A stretch of 64,000 nt of DNA from Verrucomicrobiales bacterium (GCA_029212615.1 JARGPJ010000003.1:496001-560000); one strand, 5' to 3'; positions 26,343 to 36,059 are shown, counted from the first letter of the stretch. A program made the numbers and translations. The notes: generated from the sequence alone by a model not told the origin.

Positions 26343-28975
26343 TCTTTTCTCTCTCCACGAAGGTTTGCATTCCGATAGCCTACCGACCACGCCACGCCCG
26401 CGGCAGTCGAGAGCGTAATCGCAGCGAGCGCAATATAGGAAAACCACGGCACATGATAGCTCAGGGTCCAGCCAAAGCTCTGGGGATTGATGACAAAAAT
26501 CAGAATCCAGCCGAGGAGAAAACTCAGGAGATAGCCGCCGGTGAGACCTGCCAGAGCCAGTCCAATCCCCTCCCACATGGCCGACCTTGCAATCTCCCGC
26601 CTCGTCGCACCAAGCGCTTTCAGCGTCGCTAATTCATCCCGCCTTTCCAGTAGCAGCCCCGCTAATGCAAGCCCGAGGCCTGCTACCGCAATAAACACGG
26701 CGATGGCTTCGAGCGCATAAGTCACCGCAAAAGTCTGGTGAAAAATCCGAATCGAATCGGTTCGCAATTTCCGATTCGTCCTCGCCACAAGCCCCGGAAA
26801 AGTCTTGCGAATCGTTTCCAATACAAGCTCGACATCAGCCTCCGGATCCAGATAAACCGCGAGATTCGAGATTCGGTCATCGCCGAACCACTCGCGGGTG
26901 AATTTGCGGGCAACCAGAAGTGTTCCCGTTTCATTCCCGTATTCCGCAAAGATCCCCGCGACTTCGATTGGCCTCTCGCCCTCAGCAGTTGGCAGAGGAA
27001 TCCGTGAACCGACCTCCAATGAGAAACGACGGGCAAGACTTTCACTGGCCCACCCCGGGAACGCCTCCCCTGATCTCGTCTCCAACGATGCAGGCCCCTT
27101 CAAAGCGGGAGGCTCGAGCCACATCAGTTGGAGAAATCGATCCGGGTCATCGTTGTAGTCTACCCCTCCGAGAAAGAAATTATTCTCCTGCACCGAGACT
27201 TCATATCGCCGGATTTTATCCGTTCCCGAGACGCCGGGGATGTCTTCAATCATCTCCCAGGTTGAGGCAGAAAGCGTGTTCCCGTTGGTCACTGAATTCG
27301 TTCCCGCCGCCGCAACATACAGATCTGCTTTCAGGAGTTGTTGTATCCATCCAGTCAGCGTCGTTTCAAAACTCGCCACGAGAATCCCCATCGCTGCGGA
27401 CATTCCGATCGCGACGGCAAGCCCTGCTGCAGTGAGTCGATGGCGCCCTTCGGGCCGGCGCAACTGACTCGCTGCATAAAGTCGCATCGGGTCGTCTTTT
27501 CCGCCCCTCTTTAAGATCATCGAGAGGGGCTTAAACAGCAGGCCGATAAGAAGACTCGCACTCAGAACAAGGACCACCGCCGCAAGGTAACCTCCAAGTG
27601 GTACAATCGATCCGGAAGCGAGAACACGGGGCGGGACAAAGGCAAACCCGATCCCCACGGCGAGGAGAATCAGGCCCAGCGGCCATTGACGCAGCAAAGC
27701 AAGACCACCGCCCTGCCCTCCCTCTCGCATTGACTGAGCAGGCAGAGTCATCGAGGCCTCACGGGCGGGAATAAGCGCCGCGACAAGACTCGCCGTCACC
27801 CCGAACACGAGAGAGAACAATATTTCACCGCGCTCCAGTGTCACCGCTGAGGTCGTGGTTTCGTAGTAGAGCGTGTTCACCGTTCGGGAGATCGCGACGA
27901 CAAGCCCCATCGCCATGAGTCGTCCCAGAATGATGCCGACAATCGCCCCGGCCAGGCCGAGAATGAACCCCTCCCACAACCAGGCTGCACGAATCTGAGC
28001 AGGCGTCACGCCGAGAGAACGCAGCACAGCGATTTCCCCGCGACGTTTCACTACCGCCGCCTCCATTGCCTGCATGATCAGATAAATCCCGACAAGAAGG
28101 GCGAGCCCTGAAAGGATCGTCAGATTGAGCCGGAAAGCAGCACTCATTTGTGTGACAGATGATTTCCTGTCCTCCGGCGTTTCCAGAATCCAGCCTTTCT
28201 CCGCAGCCAGGTCCCACATCAGTGCGCCTATCTTCTGTCGATTTTCACCCGCCTCGATACCGGGGGCGATGCGAAGTTCGATTCGGGAAAGCTTTCCTTC
28301 CAATTCCGCCAGCGACTGCAAACCGGGCAGATCCATGAGAATGAGATTATCCGGGACCGACGGGAGGTTCGGATTCTCCGGAATGACTCCGGAGATATCA
28401 AACTCAACAGGTACCCCGTTCACGATTAACGGCATCGCTTCGCCCTTCACTATCCCGAAGCGCCTCGCAAAGGAACTCCCGACAAAACCACGGTCCGCCA
28501 GACCGGGAATACCGTCATCGCCTGCCGCTGAATCACCGGCTACCAATGCCCCGCCACCGGTATAGATCGCGGCATTCTGCAAAGCAACAAGATCAGCACC
28601 TACCATTTTAACCCAACCGTCCTCCGGCCGATCCGCCGATACGGCTGAAACCTCGAGGACCGGGAAAATACCTACCGGCGTTGACCCCGCTCTCTCCCTC
28701 AACTGGCGAAGGGCCGACACATCAAGTGTTCCGGCGGTGGGACGAAGAATGAAGTCACTTTCCCCGGCAATCGATTCAGTGAACATCCCGAAGCCGGATA
28801 CGGCCGCTTTATTGGCGAGACGAACGGACAGAAAGACAGCGACTCCCAGCGCAAGGATACCCACCAGAACAAGGATCAGGCGCGGCTCCCGGCGCCAGTG
28901 ACGCCAAATGATCCTCGACCAGAGCAACCGGCCGATCGCGACAGGGCGTTCGTTGAGAGTGGCGTTTCCTTCCAT
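26339..28975 (-). CDS. ABC transporter permease with two FtsX-like domains (AttFG/LolCE-like)
   Basis: An 878-residue permease. The N-terminal helix (33-55), a large periplasmic domain (about 60-290), a three-helix FtsX block around 295-420, then additional helices, a second periplasmic domain (about 530-745) and a terminal FtsX block (about 760-870) with LALAGLLLERRDELATLKALGATRREI. The first block has the matching AVVKRRGEIAVLRSLGVTPAQI. It is one polypeptide where Lol systems use two. It is coupled directly to the ATPase (no intergenic base) and to the lipocalin gene. The likely role is lipoprotein or lipid export, by family analogy. Confidence 0.92.
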   Translation of the reverse strand: MEGNATLNERPVAIGRLLWSRIIWRHWRREPRLILVLVGILALGVAVFLSVRLANKAAVSGFGMFTESIAGESDFILRPTAGTLDVSALRQLRERAGSTPVGIFPVLEVSAVSADRPEDGWVKMVGADLVALQNAAIYTGGGALVAGDSAAGDDGIPGLADRGFVGSSFARRFGIVKGEAMPLIVNGVPVEFDISGVIPENPNLPSVPDNLILMDLPGLQSLAELEGKLSRIELRIAPGIEAGENRQKIGALMWDLAAEKGWILETPEDRKSSVTQMSAAFRLNLTILSGLALLVGIYLIMQAMEAAVVKRRGEIAVLRSLGVTPAQIRAAWLWEGFILGLAGAIVGIILGRLMAMGLVVAISRTVNTLYYETTTSAVTLERGEILFSLVFGVTASLVAALIPAREASMTLPAQSMREGGQGGGLALLRQWPLGLILLAVGIGFAFVPPRVLASGSIVPLGGYLAAVVLVLSASLLIGLLFKPLSMILKRGGKDDPMRLYAASQLRRPEGRHRLTAAGLAVAIGMSAAMGILVASFETTLTGWIQQLLKADLYVAAAGTNSVTNGNTLSASTWEMIEDIPGVSGTDKIRRYEVSVQENNFFLGGVDYNDDPDRFLQLMWLEPPALKGPASLETRSGEAFPGWASESLARRFSLEVGSRIPLPTAEGERPIEVAGIFAEYGNETGTLLVARKFTREWFGDDRISNLAVYLDPEADVELVLETIRKTFPGLVARTNRKLRTDSIRIFHQTFAVTYALEAIAVFIAVAGLGLALAGLLLERRDELATLKALGATRREIARSAMWEGIGLALAGLTGGYLLSFLLGWILIFVINPQSFGWTLSYHVPWFSYIALAAITLSTAAGVAWSVGYRNANLRGERKE

Positions 28976-29653
28976 CTAAACGGCGGCTTCAGACTGATCC
29001 ACGAGAAGTCCATCCCGCATCTCCAGAGTTCTACGGCAAATTCGAGTCACTCCCGGACTATGGGTCACCAGGAGCATCGCGATCCCATGGCGCTCACTGA
29101 TTGCCTCCAGTAGATCCAGAATGACCTCTCCTGTCGCCGAATCGAGATTTCCGGTCGGCTCGTCGGCGAGAATCAATTTGGGACGGATCGCGAGCGCCCG
29201 CGCGATCGCCACCCGCTGCATCTCACCTCCGCTGAGTTCATGAGGCATCGCATGAGAGCGATGCGAAAGGCCGACTTCTTCAATCAGTTCCGGAAGCATC
29301 ACCTTCCGCTCAGATTCGCTCATTCCCGAGAGTTGAAGAGGAAATTCGATGTTTTCCGCTGCCGTCAGCGTCGGCAGAAGGTGAAAAAACTGAAACACCG
29401 TGCTCACCGTGCCCCGCCTCAACCGGCACAATTCATTCTCGTCCATCCCTTTAAGAGACTGGCCCTGAAGTGATATTTCGCCCTCATCAGGCCGGTCGAT
29501 TCCACCGATACAATTGAGCAGTGTGCTCTTACCGGAACCGGAAGGCCCCATCAACGCAGCACGCTCTCCCACCTCAAGAGAGAACGAAACCCTGCGCAAA
29601 ACAGGAACTTTATCGTATGATTTTGTGATCTTGGAGACTTGCAGCGCTTTCAT
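28976..29653 (-). CDS. ABC transporter ATP-binding protein (LolD/MacB-type)
   Basis: A 225-residue ATPase from the ATG at 29653 (an upstream in-frame start is less likely). Walker A is GPSGSGKSTLLN, the Q-loop is FQFFHLLPTL, the ABC signature is LSGGEMQRVAIARALA, Walker B is LILADEPTGNLD and the switch His lies in LVTHSPG. This is the LolD/MacB subset that pairs with FtsX permeases. The stop abuts the permease start codon. The upstream lipoyl E2 gene is divergent, so promoters for both must lie in the 75 bases between 29653 and 29729. Confidence 0.95.
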   Translation of the reverse strand: MKALQVSKITKSYDKVPVLRRVSFSLEVGERAALMGPSGSGKSTLLNCIGGIDRPDEGEISLQGQSLKGMDENELCRLRRGTVSTVFQFFHLLPTLTAAENIEFPLQLSGMSESERKVMLPELIEEVGLSHRSHAMPHELSGGEMQRVAIARALAIRPKLILADEPTGNLDSATGEVILDLLEAISERHGIAMLLVTHSPGVTRICRRTLEMRDGLLVDQSEAAV

Positions 29654-29728
29654 TTCTCGACACCGTAGGTGATTACGTTGACCGGCCAAGTCCGGACCAG
29701 AATCCCTACTCATTCATTTTTTTTCGAA

Positions 29729-30961
29729 ATGCCACGCTTTCCGATTCAGATGCCCCAGCTGGGAGAGTCCATGGCTGAAGCGACCGTCCGCGAGATTCTT
29801 ATTTCTCCCGGTGACGAAGTCAAAGCCGATCAGAACATTTTCGAGGTCGAAACCGACAAAGCAATGATGGAGGTGACGACGCCCTGCAGCGGGAAGATCA
29901 CCGAAATTGGCGCGAAAATCGGAACGAGCTATGCCGTTGGCTCGCATCTCGCTTTCATCGAAGCGACAGAGGAAGATGCGATCAAAGCAGGTCTGATCAA
30001 GCCGGCAAGCTCCGGAGACACAGAATCTGAGAACAACGAAGAAGAAGCCGAGGCCAATCTTCACTTTAAGATCGATGAAAAGGATATGATCGATCCTACC
30101 GCTCCTCTTGCGGTCCAGCCCACGGTGCGCGACGGGCTGCCTGTTCCTGTCCGGTCCACCGTCTACCTCAGTCCCCGAATGCGTCACCGCATGGAGGAAC
30201 TGGGGCTGAATTCAGCGGACCTTGCCGGCCTCCCCGGCAGCGGTGCCGGCGGACGGGTCACGGTCGAAGACTTCGAAAAGTTTATCTCCGAGATCGAACA
30301 GAACCGCACCACCGAAGCATCCCCCATGCGAATCGCGGTGGCGGACTCGATGCGACGCAGCTGGACCCGGCCTCTCGCGACCGTCACCGTCCCCATCGTT
30401 CTCGATGAAGTCCTCGCCCATCGGAAATCTCTCGAAGCCAAGCCCGGCGTGACTCTCTATGCGATGCGTGCCCTCGCCATCGCGATCTCTGAAAACACAG
30501 CCGTGGCGGGACGCCTCATCGGAAACCGTATTGTTCACCCGAATTCAATCGATATCGGCTTTGCGGTTGAGGTTGCCGACGGAGTCCTTGTTCCCGTCAT
30601 CAGAGAGGTCGATAGGAAATCCCTCGGCGATCTGCAATCTCCCTACAACGATCTCGTGAAGCGAAGCCAGGAACGTAAACTTCCTCCCGAATCGACCGGA
30701 GCCGGCATCGCGACGGTCACCAATGTCGGCCCCTTCGGCATCACCGCGGCGACTCCGATTCCGCTCCCCGAGCAAAACCTCGTTCTTGGCCTCATGGCGG
30801 GACGCCATATGCCAATATGGGACAAAGAAAGCGCGACCTTTGTCCCGAGAATGGAATCGAAATTCATCCTCAGCTTTGATCACCGAATTCTGGATGGAGG
30901 AGCTGCGGGAAGACTGCTTCAACGCGTCGGGGAATTGCTCCAGGATCCAGCTGAGTTGTAG
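29729..30961 (+). CDS. Dihydrolipoamide acyltransferase (E2), gene partner not adjacent
   Basis: A 410-residue E2 with one lipoyl domain (Lys44 in ETDKAMMEV), an acidic linker, a peripheral-subunit-binding domain (about 152-190, MRHRMEELGLNSADLAGLPG) and a catalytic domain with an intact DHRILDG (His385, Asp389). The start is the ATG at 29729; upstream in-frame codons would run into the divergent ATPase promoter. It is a second E2 in the window, distinct from sucB, without E1 or E3 genes nearby. The acyl specificity (acetyl or branched-chain) cannot be read. Confidence 0.93.
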   Translation: MPRFPIQMPQLGESMAEATVREILISPGDEVKADQNIFEVETDKAMMEVTTPCSGKITEIGAKIGTSYAVGSHLAFIEATEEDAIKAGLIKPASSGDTESENNEEEAEANLHFKIDEKDMIDPTAPLAVQPTVRDGLPVPVRSTVYLSPRMRHRMEELGLNSADLAGLPGSGAGGRVTVEDFEKFISEIEQNRTTEASPMRIAVADSMRRSWTRPLATVTVPIVLDEVLAHRKSLEAKPGVTLYAMRALAIAISENTAVAGRLIGNRIVHPNSIDIGFAVEVADGVLVPVIREVDRKSLGDLQSPYNDLVKRSQERKLPPESTGAGIATVTNVGPFGITAATPIPLPEQNLVLGLMAGRHMPIWDKESATFVPRMESKFILSFDHRILDGGAAGRLLQRVGELLQDPAEL

Positions 30962-31130
30962 ATTCTCTCTGCAGTGCGTTTCGTCGTGTTGAGCCATGAC
31001 ATGCGCTGATACGCTGCTTCGACTTCCTCCTCAAACGAGCGGCTTGAGGCTGCCCGGAGTGTTCGCAGCTATAAGATCTACCTGCTACCCATCGTCTCCC
31101 GGGAAGGAGAAGGAACCGGCTTCATCCGAT

Positions 31131-31146
31131 TAGGGGAATACCCCTA
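31131..31146. promoter_or_regulatory. Perfect palindrome upstream of nagB
   Basis: TAGGGG AATA CCCCTA is a perfect 6-bp inverted repeat with a 4-base centre, ending 60 bases before the nagB start in a 245-base gap. It lacks a following T tract, so it looks more like a protein-binding site than a terminator. The regulator is unknown. Confidence 0.35.
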
Positions 31147-31206
31147 CTCTATCGCGCATGACTTACATGCATGACGAAAGCTCCTTCTTCTGCTTAAAAT
31201 GCGTCC

Positions 31207-31965
31207 ATGCATATCCACCGCTCAATCGATCCCCGGACATCCGGAGCCCAGGCTGCGAAGTCGGGCGCTGAAAAGATCCGTGAAGCATTGAGACTCCAAT
31301 CAACAGCGAACATCATCGTCGCGACAGGGGCTTCACAATTTTCGATGCTCGAAGCGCTCCTCGCTGAACCTGACATCGCCTGGGAACGCATCACCATTTT
31401 TCACCTCGATGAGTATGCCGGTCTCCCCATCGATCACCCCGCCTCTTTTCGGCAATATCTTTGGGATCGCTTTGTGAAGCAACTGCCACATCCGCCGCGA
31501 GCCTTTCACCCCCTCAATGGCGAAATCGATGCGGAGGCAGAATGTCTCCGGGTCGGAGAGCTGATTTCATCCATCACCATTGATGTCGCATTTATCGGCA
31601 TCGGGGAAAATGGCCACATCGCCTTCAATGACCCACCGGCAGACTTCGAAACGAAAGAACCCTATCATGTCGTCAACCTTGATGAAGCCTGCCGAAAGCA
31701 ACAGTTCGGCGAAGGCTGGTTCCCGACCCTCGATTCAGTGCCCCGGCGGGCGATCTCGATGAGCGTGAAAGAAATTTTACGCAGCCGCCACATCATCTGT
31801 ACGGTTCCTGACGAACGCAAAGCGGAGGCAGTGAAGAACGCGGCCGAAGGCAAGGTCACGAACCTGGTTCCCGCGTCGATTCTGCAAACCCATTCATCGA
31901 CTGAGCTCTTCCTGGACGAGGCGGCGGCAGGCTTACTTTCAACTGTAGGCACTGACAATTCTTGA
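31207..31965 (+). CDS. nagB: Glucosamine-6-phosphate deaminase-like protein
   Basis: A 252-residue member of the NagB family. FHLDEYAG holds the catalytic Asp68, [13 protein letters not shown] (131-143) is the family signature with His137, and VATGAS (38-43) starts the phosphate-binding loop. It converts glucosamine 6-phosphate to fructose 6-phosphate and ammonia, letting the cell use amino sugars. Length is near the 240-266 usual for NagB. No nagA or kinase is adjacent. A 6-phosphogluconolactonase alternative is less likely because the EYAG and [11 protein letters not shown] motifs favour NagB. Confidence 0.9.
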   Translation: MHIHRSIDPRTSGAQAAKSGAEKIREALRLQSTANIIVATGASQFSMLEALLAEPDIAWERITIFHLDEYAGLPIDHPASFRQYLWDRFVKQLPHPPRAFHPLNGEIDAEAECLRVGELISSITIDVAFIGIGENGHIAFNDPPADFETKEPYHVVNLDEACRKQQFGEGWFPTLDSVPRRAISMSVKEILRSRHIICTVPDERKAEAVKNAAEGKVTNLVPASILQTHSSTELFLDEAAAGLLSTVGTDNS

Positions 31966-32008
31966 ATCACAATAGCCGGGTGAGGCCGGATAAAGTTAAA
32001 CTAAAGAA

Positions 32009-33466
32009 ATGAAGAAATTCATCGCCTGCGTCATCCTTTCAATCGCCTACCTGGTAGGATGGTGTCTCTTAAGAGGAATGTTCTTTTACGAAGGAGCACG
32101 AGACCTGGACACTGCTGACAATATCGTGGTCCTCTCTTTGGGGTTAATCACTGTCGCCATTCTCGCGCTCGCTGTCGCTAAAGGAAAGTTTGGGAAATGG
32201 CAAAGGCTGATGCTTCGATCGGCACTCGCAGCCACACTCCTCTGCTTCGTCGTCCAACTCTCTTTCCGCACCTCACTGGTCAGATACCTGGTCGTTCGCT
32301 ACGAAGTGATGGAGCGAGGCCTTGGACTGTCACACCACAAACCCGGCACTCGCGATGAGTTAAACGACGAGTTGCTCTCGCATGGCATAGGTCCATGGAT
32401 CTACAAAGACGAAGGCCTCCTGAGGAAACTGGTTTTAAGCCATGGCTCTCATTTCCGAAATCGACCGGTCGAAGCCCGGATTGCTTTTGCCGGATTGAGG
32501 AACTTCGGGATAAGATTCGAAGAACTCTGGGAAGCACCGGAGGCAGAGGAATTTCTTCTTTCCCTCCTCCAAAGCGAAGCAGATCCGGAGCCCTGGTTTG
32601 GCTTGGATCGCTTTCCTTTACCTGAGTTTTCCCCGAATCCTGAGATGCGGTTCCACAGCGGATTTCTCAGTCTGAAACAAGCAAAGAAAATTGTCGATAG
32701 ATCACGATTGCGTGAGAACCCGAACTGGGAGCAGTTGATTTTTTTCGCCTCCTTCTTTCCCCGTATCTTCACCGAATCGGAAAGAGATTTTCTCTTCACC
32801 CAATGGAAGGCCCATTTCCCCGAAGACGCTCACTTACTGGAAGATGGCTACCGTCTCCGCGACTTCTTGAAATCCCGCGTCAACGGTCAGAGTCCGGTCA
32901 CGGTTGCCGTAACAATGACTTTCGAACCATACATGACCCCTATAGAGGTCCGTGACAAGCAACTGGATCAAACCCTGCAGTCAGCTTTTGAATGCCTCGT
33001 TCGTAGTTGTTCTGATCAGGTAAAACTAGTGGATTCAGAGGAAGCCGACCTTCGAATCCACCTCGTCCTGGGACTTATCGAAGCATACAAATTTGAACAA
33101 CCAATTTACGAATTCATCACGATAAGAACTCCAATCTGGAAACGAGTCGGAAAAACGACCATCGCTACAACCGAGACCAGTATGGGTACAAAGGTATCCG
33201 GTAGTCAAACAACGACTAAATACGTCGCTTCTGTGAAGGCCATCATCGAGCGGGATTTGAATGCTGAGCAGGTTGAACATGTCTCATTGGAAGAAACCAT
33301 GGTCTATTGGTACGAGTTTTATGGAGCGAAATCCAGGAACGCAGATGCATCGACCCGGCAGGAAATTGATTGGAAGGAAGTATACGACAGAGTTTCCGGC
33401 CGAATGTGGCCACTCGGAATTCATGAGGACTATTTCCGGTACCCGTCCGTGCGCGGAAACGAATAG
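32009..33466 (+). CDS. Membrane protein of unknown function (485 residues)
   Basis: Not recognised. The first 90 residues contain about three hydrophobic segments (4-28, 39-58, 68-90). The rest is a soluble, mixed alpha/beta region, rich in aromatic and acidic residues. In its second half VAVTMTFEPYMTP and a pair of VTVAVT / IHLVLG strands suggest a beta-sandwich-like or lipocalin-type fold, but no motif fixes a family. AAAGAA precedes the ATG. It starts 43 bases after nagB on the same strand and may share its transcript. Confidence 0.6.
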   Translation: MKKFIACVILSIAYLVGWCLLRGMFFYEGARDLDTADNIVVLSLGLITVAILALAVAKGKFGKWQRLMLRSALAATLLCFVVQLSFRTSLVRYLVVRYEVMERGLGLSHHKPGTRDELNDELLSHGIGPWIYKDEGLLRKLVLSHGSHFRNRPVEARIAFAGLRNFGIRFEELWEAPEAEEFLLSLLQSEADPEPWFGLDRFPLPEFSPNPEMRFHSGFLSLKQAKKIVDRSRLRENPNWEQLIFFASFFPRIFTESERDFLFTQWKAHFPEDAHLLEDGYRLRDFLKSRVNGQSPVTVAVTMTFEPYMTPIEVRDKQLDQTLQSAFECLVRSCSDQVKLVDSEEADLRIHLVLGLIEAYKFEQPIYEFITIRTPIWKRVGKTTIATTETSMGTKVSGSQTTTKYVASVKAIIERDLNAEQVEHVSLEETMVYWYEFYGAKSRNADASTRQEIDWKEVYDRVSGRMWPLGIHEDYFRYPSVRGNE

Positions 33467-33867
33467 TAGAAGTTGAATCCCCCCCCTTTATACTGAGAGG
33501 ACGGCTCAACTGCCTTCTGCGAAGGCTTTCGCCTATTGCGTTCCAGCATCATTCTCCCAGTAGCCGCTGAGTTGCCGCCGTCACCGCCGTCTCCCTGCAC
33601 ACAAAAAGCGGCGGCAAAAGCTCTTATCGACGCTCCGCCATATCGACGGCCCGAGACTCTCCAGTTAGCGGCCGGGAACGGAAGGTTTCCTCTTCTATCG
33701 CAACAGCGGGAATCAAGGCAGCTTTCCGGTTGGAAGAAACGAAAGGCAGCAGCGCACCTACTCTTTCACCCGAGACAAAACCATCGGCAATATTCAGTTC
33801 AAAGCACTAACGGCTAAGTATTTAGAAGAGTTACGAGGCTTCATAAAAGCTCACAACGCTCCTCCGC
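33467..33867. other. 401-base intergenic region, possible gene remnant
   Basis: No credible intact gene. A hairpin lies at 33512-33526. GC-rich sequence with scattered short open frames fills the rest. One frame from about 33760 reads through some 30 residues of protein-like sequence (ending in TAKYLEELRGFIKAHNAP) without a start codon, which may be a decayed gene. The neighbouring genes are convergent. Confidence 0.5.
33512..33529 (+). terminator. Possible terminator after the 485-residue membrane protein
   Basis: GCCTTC TGC GAAGGC is a perfect 6-bp stem with a 3-base loop followed by TTT, 45 bases after the stop. The T tract is short, so the call is tentative. Confidence 0.35.
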
Positions 33868-34380
33868 TCAGGGACGCCAGGACACAATCGGAGCCCGCGG
33901 GTCAGTCACCAATCCATGACGCTGCACGGCATCGGCCACGGCCTGTTGCCAGGCTGACTTTCCACGCATCAATCCAGTCGTCCGTTCAGGAAAGTCGACA
34001 TTAACCCCGGCAACCTCTCCCCGGGCGATAGCCTGCCGAAAGGCCGCTATCTCCGGCTGTTGATTTTTCTTAACTGAACTGAAAGTTACCCAAAGAGGAA
34101 CAGGCTGTGATTGATCCCAGTCCGCCCCCGTCACCGGCACAACGAATCGCCATTTCTTCGGCTGCGAAGCCGTCGTCTTACCTGGACCGGTAGTTGCCCC
34201 CTTCCAGCTGTAGCTGCCGGAAAAACTCGAGTGCACGGTTCCCTGAAAAGCGAGGTGTTTCACGGAAACAAACTGCGGAGCATCCTGAATTTTTGGAATT
34301 CGGACCGCCTCAGAACGCTTGAAGCAGGAGCTGAGAGCGAGAACTCCGACAGTTAGCGTGCTCAGATAAACCACTTTCAT
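33868..34380 (-). CDS. Hypothetical lipoprotein (170 residues)
   Basis: Not recognised by family. The ATG at 34380 gives a signal MKVVYLSTLTVGVLALSSC with a lipobox LSSC, so the mature protein starts at Cys19. The mature region is short and basic-polar, with a beta-rich middle and VPVTGADWDQSQP and PLWVTFSSV segments. It sits alone between convergent and same-strand neighbours. A role in the envelope is plausible; nothing more can be said. Confidence 0.65.
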   Translation of the reverse strand: MKVVYLSTLTVGVLALSSCFKRSEAVRIPKIQDAPQFVSVKHLAFQGTVHSSFSGSYSWKGATTGPGKTTASQPKKWRFVVPVTGADWDQSQPVPLWVTFSSVKKNQQPEIAAFRQAIARGEVAGVNVDFPERTTGLMRGKSAWQQAVADAVQRHGLVTDPRAPIVSWRP

Positions 34381-34558
34381 CGTAAAATGCCGGACCATCG
34401 GCTGGACCGTGACTGGGGACCTCAGGACGATGCATGCCTGCCCGAAAGCAGGTCGGCGACGTTCAGCAATGGAACAAATTAGTCTGGCTCAATGGCCCGG
34501 CGCGAAACTATGGCGCGCCTTCATGACTTCGCCACTGATTCCTTTCCGGCTTACCAAA

Positions 34559-35488
34559 TTATTCGTCAGAATCAGCACCGAATCGCTCCATCAGCCAGAC
34601 CGCAAGAAAACCAACGATCATGACACCGAGAGCGAGCAAGGTTCCTGCTGACATTTCAGGCAGGTACCATTCGTAGCCAATGACCTTTTCCTTCATTTTC
34701 CCCGCGGCTTCGAAGACTTCAACCCGGGCTTCCTTCCATGGCCAGATAATCAAGAGGGAGCCGGCCACAAAGCCTGTCAAAAGGGCCACGGCAAGATCGT
34801 GGTAGCGATCAAAAATCCAGGCAAGGAGTCGGCTCAGCGCAATAACACCTACGACCGCACCGATCCCCACCGGTATCAGAATGCGGAAAGCATCCCCATC
34901 GAGGGTTTTCAATCCTGCGACGGACTCGATCATGATCAGTTGGTAATTACCAAGAAGGAGAAGAACAAACGAACCCGAAAGTCCCGGAATAATCATGCTC
35001 GCCATGGCGATTACTCCGCAAATCAGCAAATACCAAATGCTGTCATTTTCCGAAGCAGGCTTGAGCAGCGCAACGCCAATCGCTATCCCGGCTCCAAGGA
35101 GGAATCCGGCCACCGCTCCGGCAGACCAATGCTTCACCTGTTTACCCACAAAATAGACTGAAGCCAGAATCAGCCCGAAGAAAAAGGACCACACGAGGAC
35201 TTCGTGATTGGCGAAAAGGTATTTCAGAACACTTGCCAAGGTGAGAATACTGACGACGATCCCGGCCCCCAGTGAAGCGAGGAAGGGCAAATCGATCCGC
35301 TTCGAAAAGTCGGCGAACTTTCCGGCAAGAACGAGCTTCACCGCCGTCGCATCGATAGATTTCACGGCGTGAATGAGACGCTCATAGATACCGGTGATAA
35401 AGGCTACCGTCCCGCCTGAAACACCGGGAATAACATTGGCAGCCCCCATTGCGGCACCTTTAAAAAACAAACTGATTCCTTCTTTCAT
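34559..35488 (-). CDS. DUF368 polyprenyl-phosphate transporter family (PopT)
   Basis: A 309-residue membrane protein with about eight helices and the DUF368 signature near the N-terminus (KGAAMGAANVIPGVSGGTVAFITGIYERL), mirrored near 165-180 by MIIPGLSGSFVLLLLGNY. DUF368 proteins, together with DedA proteins, are now known as undecaprenyl-phosphate flippases that recycle the lipid carrier. The internal repeat of PGxSG is visible. It lies 19 bases downstream of def and may be cotranscribed. Confidence 0.9.
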   Translation of the reverse strand: MKEGISLFFKGAAMGAANVIPGVSGGTVAFITGIYERLIHAVKSIDATAVKLVLAGKFADFSKRIDLPFLASLGAGIVVSILTLASVLKYLFANHEVLVWSFFFGLILASVYFVGKQVKHWSAGAVAGFLLGAGIAIGVALLKPASENDSIWYLLICGVIAMASMIIPGLSGSFVLLLLGNYQLIMIESVAGLKTLDGDAFRILIPVGIGAVVGVIALSRLLAWIFDRYHDLAVALLTGFVAGSLLIIWPWKEARVEVFEAAGKMKEKVIGYEWYLPEMSAGTLLALGVMIVGFLAVWLMERFGADSDE

Positions 35489-35507
35489 GAGATCATCTAC
35501 GAGGCCG

Positions 35508-36059
35508 CTAGCCGAATTCTTGCTGCATTTCCTTCAGCTGGCGCTTGATCGCCAGCTTGCGGGCGCTCGACATCCGATCAATGAAAAGCTTCCCGAAGAG
35601 GTGATCTGTCTCATGCTGGATCGCACGGGCGAAGAGCCCATCTGTTTCCACTACGATCTTTTCCCCTTCGAGAGTATAAAGCGTGGCGATCACTTCAAAA
35701 GGTCTCGTAATATCGCCGCGAAGGTCGGGAAATGAGAGGCACCCCTCCATGTCGGTATCCTTATCGCCGATCAGTTCCAATTCAGGGTTGATAAAAGTCA
35801 GCGGACAGATCTCAGCGAGCGTCTTCTCCTCGCCATTCACGCGAAGGTAACTGATGCACTCTTCATCATGAGAAACATCGACAATCGCGAGCTGCAGGGA
35901 CTCACCCACCTGAGGCGCGGCGAGGCCGACTCCATTTGCCTCATACATCGTCTCGACCATGTCAGCGGCGAGCTCGCGGATTTCAGGTGTAACCTCTTCA
36001 ACTCGGGCGCCGACTTTTCTCAGGACCGGATCAGGATAAAATACAATAGGGCGAATCAT
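35508..36059 (-). CDS. def: Peptide deformylase
   Basis: A 183-residue protein with all three motifs: GVGLAAPQ (43-50), EGCLS with the metal-ligand Cys107, and QHETDHLFG with His149 and His153. It removes the formyl group from nascent N-terminal methionine. No fmt gene follows. The gap of 77 bases from exbD may hold its own promoter. Confidence 0.97.
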   Translation of the reverse strand: MIRPIVFYPDPVLRKVGARVEEVTPEIRELAADMVETMYEANGVGLAAPQVGESLQLAIVDVSHDEECISYLRVNGEEKTLAEICPLTFINPELELIGDKDTDMEGCLSFPDLRGDITRPFEVIATLYTLEGEKIVVETDGLFARAIQHETDHLFGKLFIDRMSSARKLAIKRQLKEMQQEFG

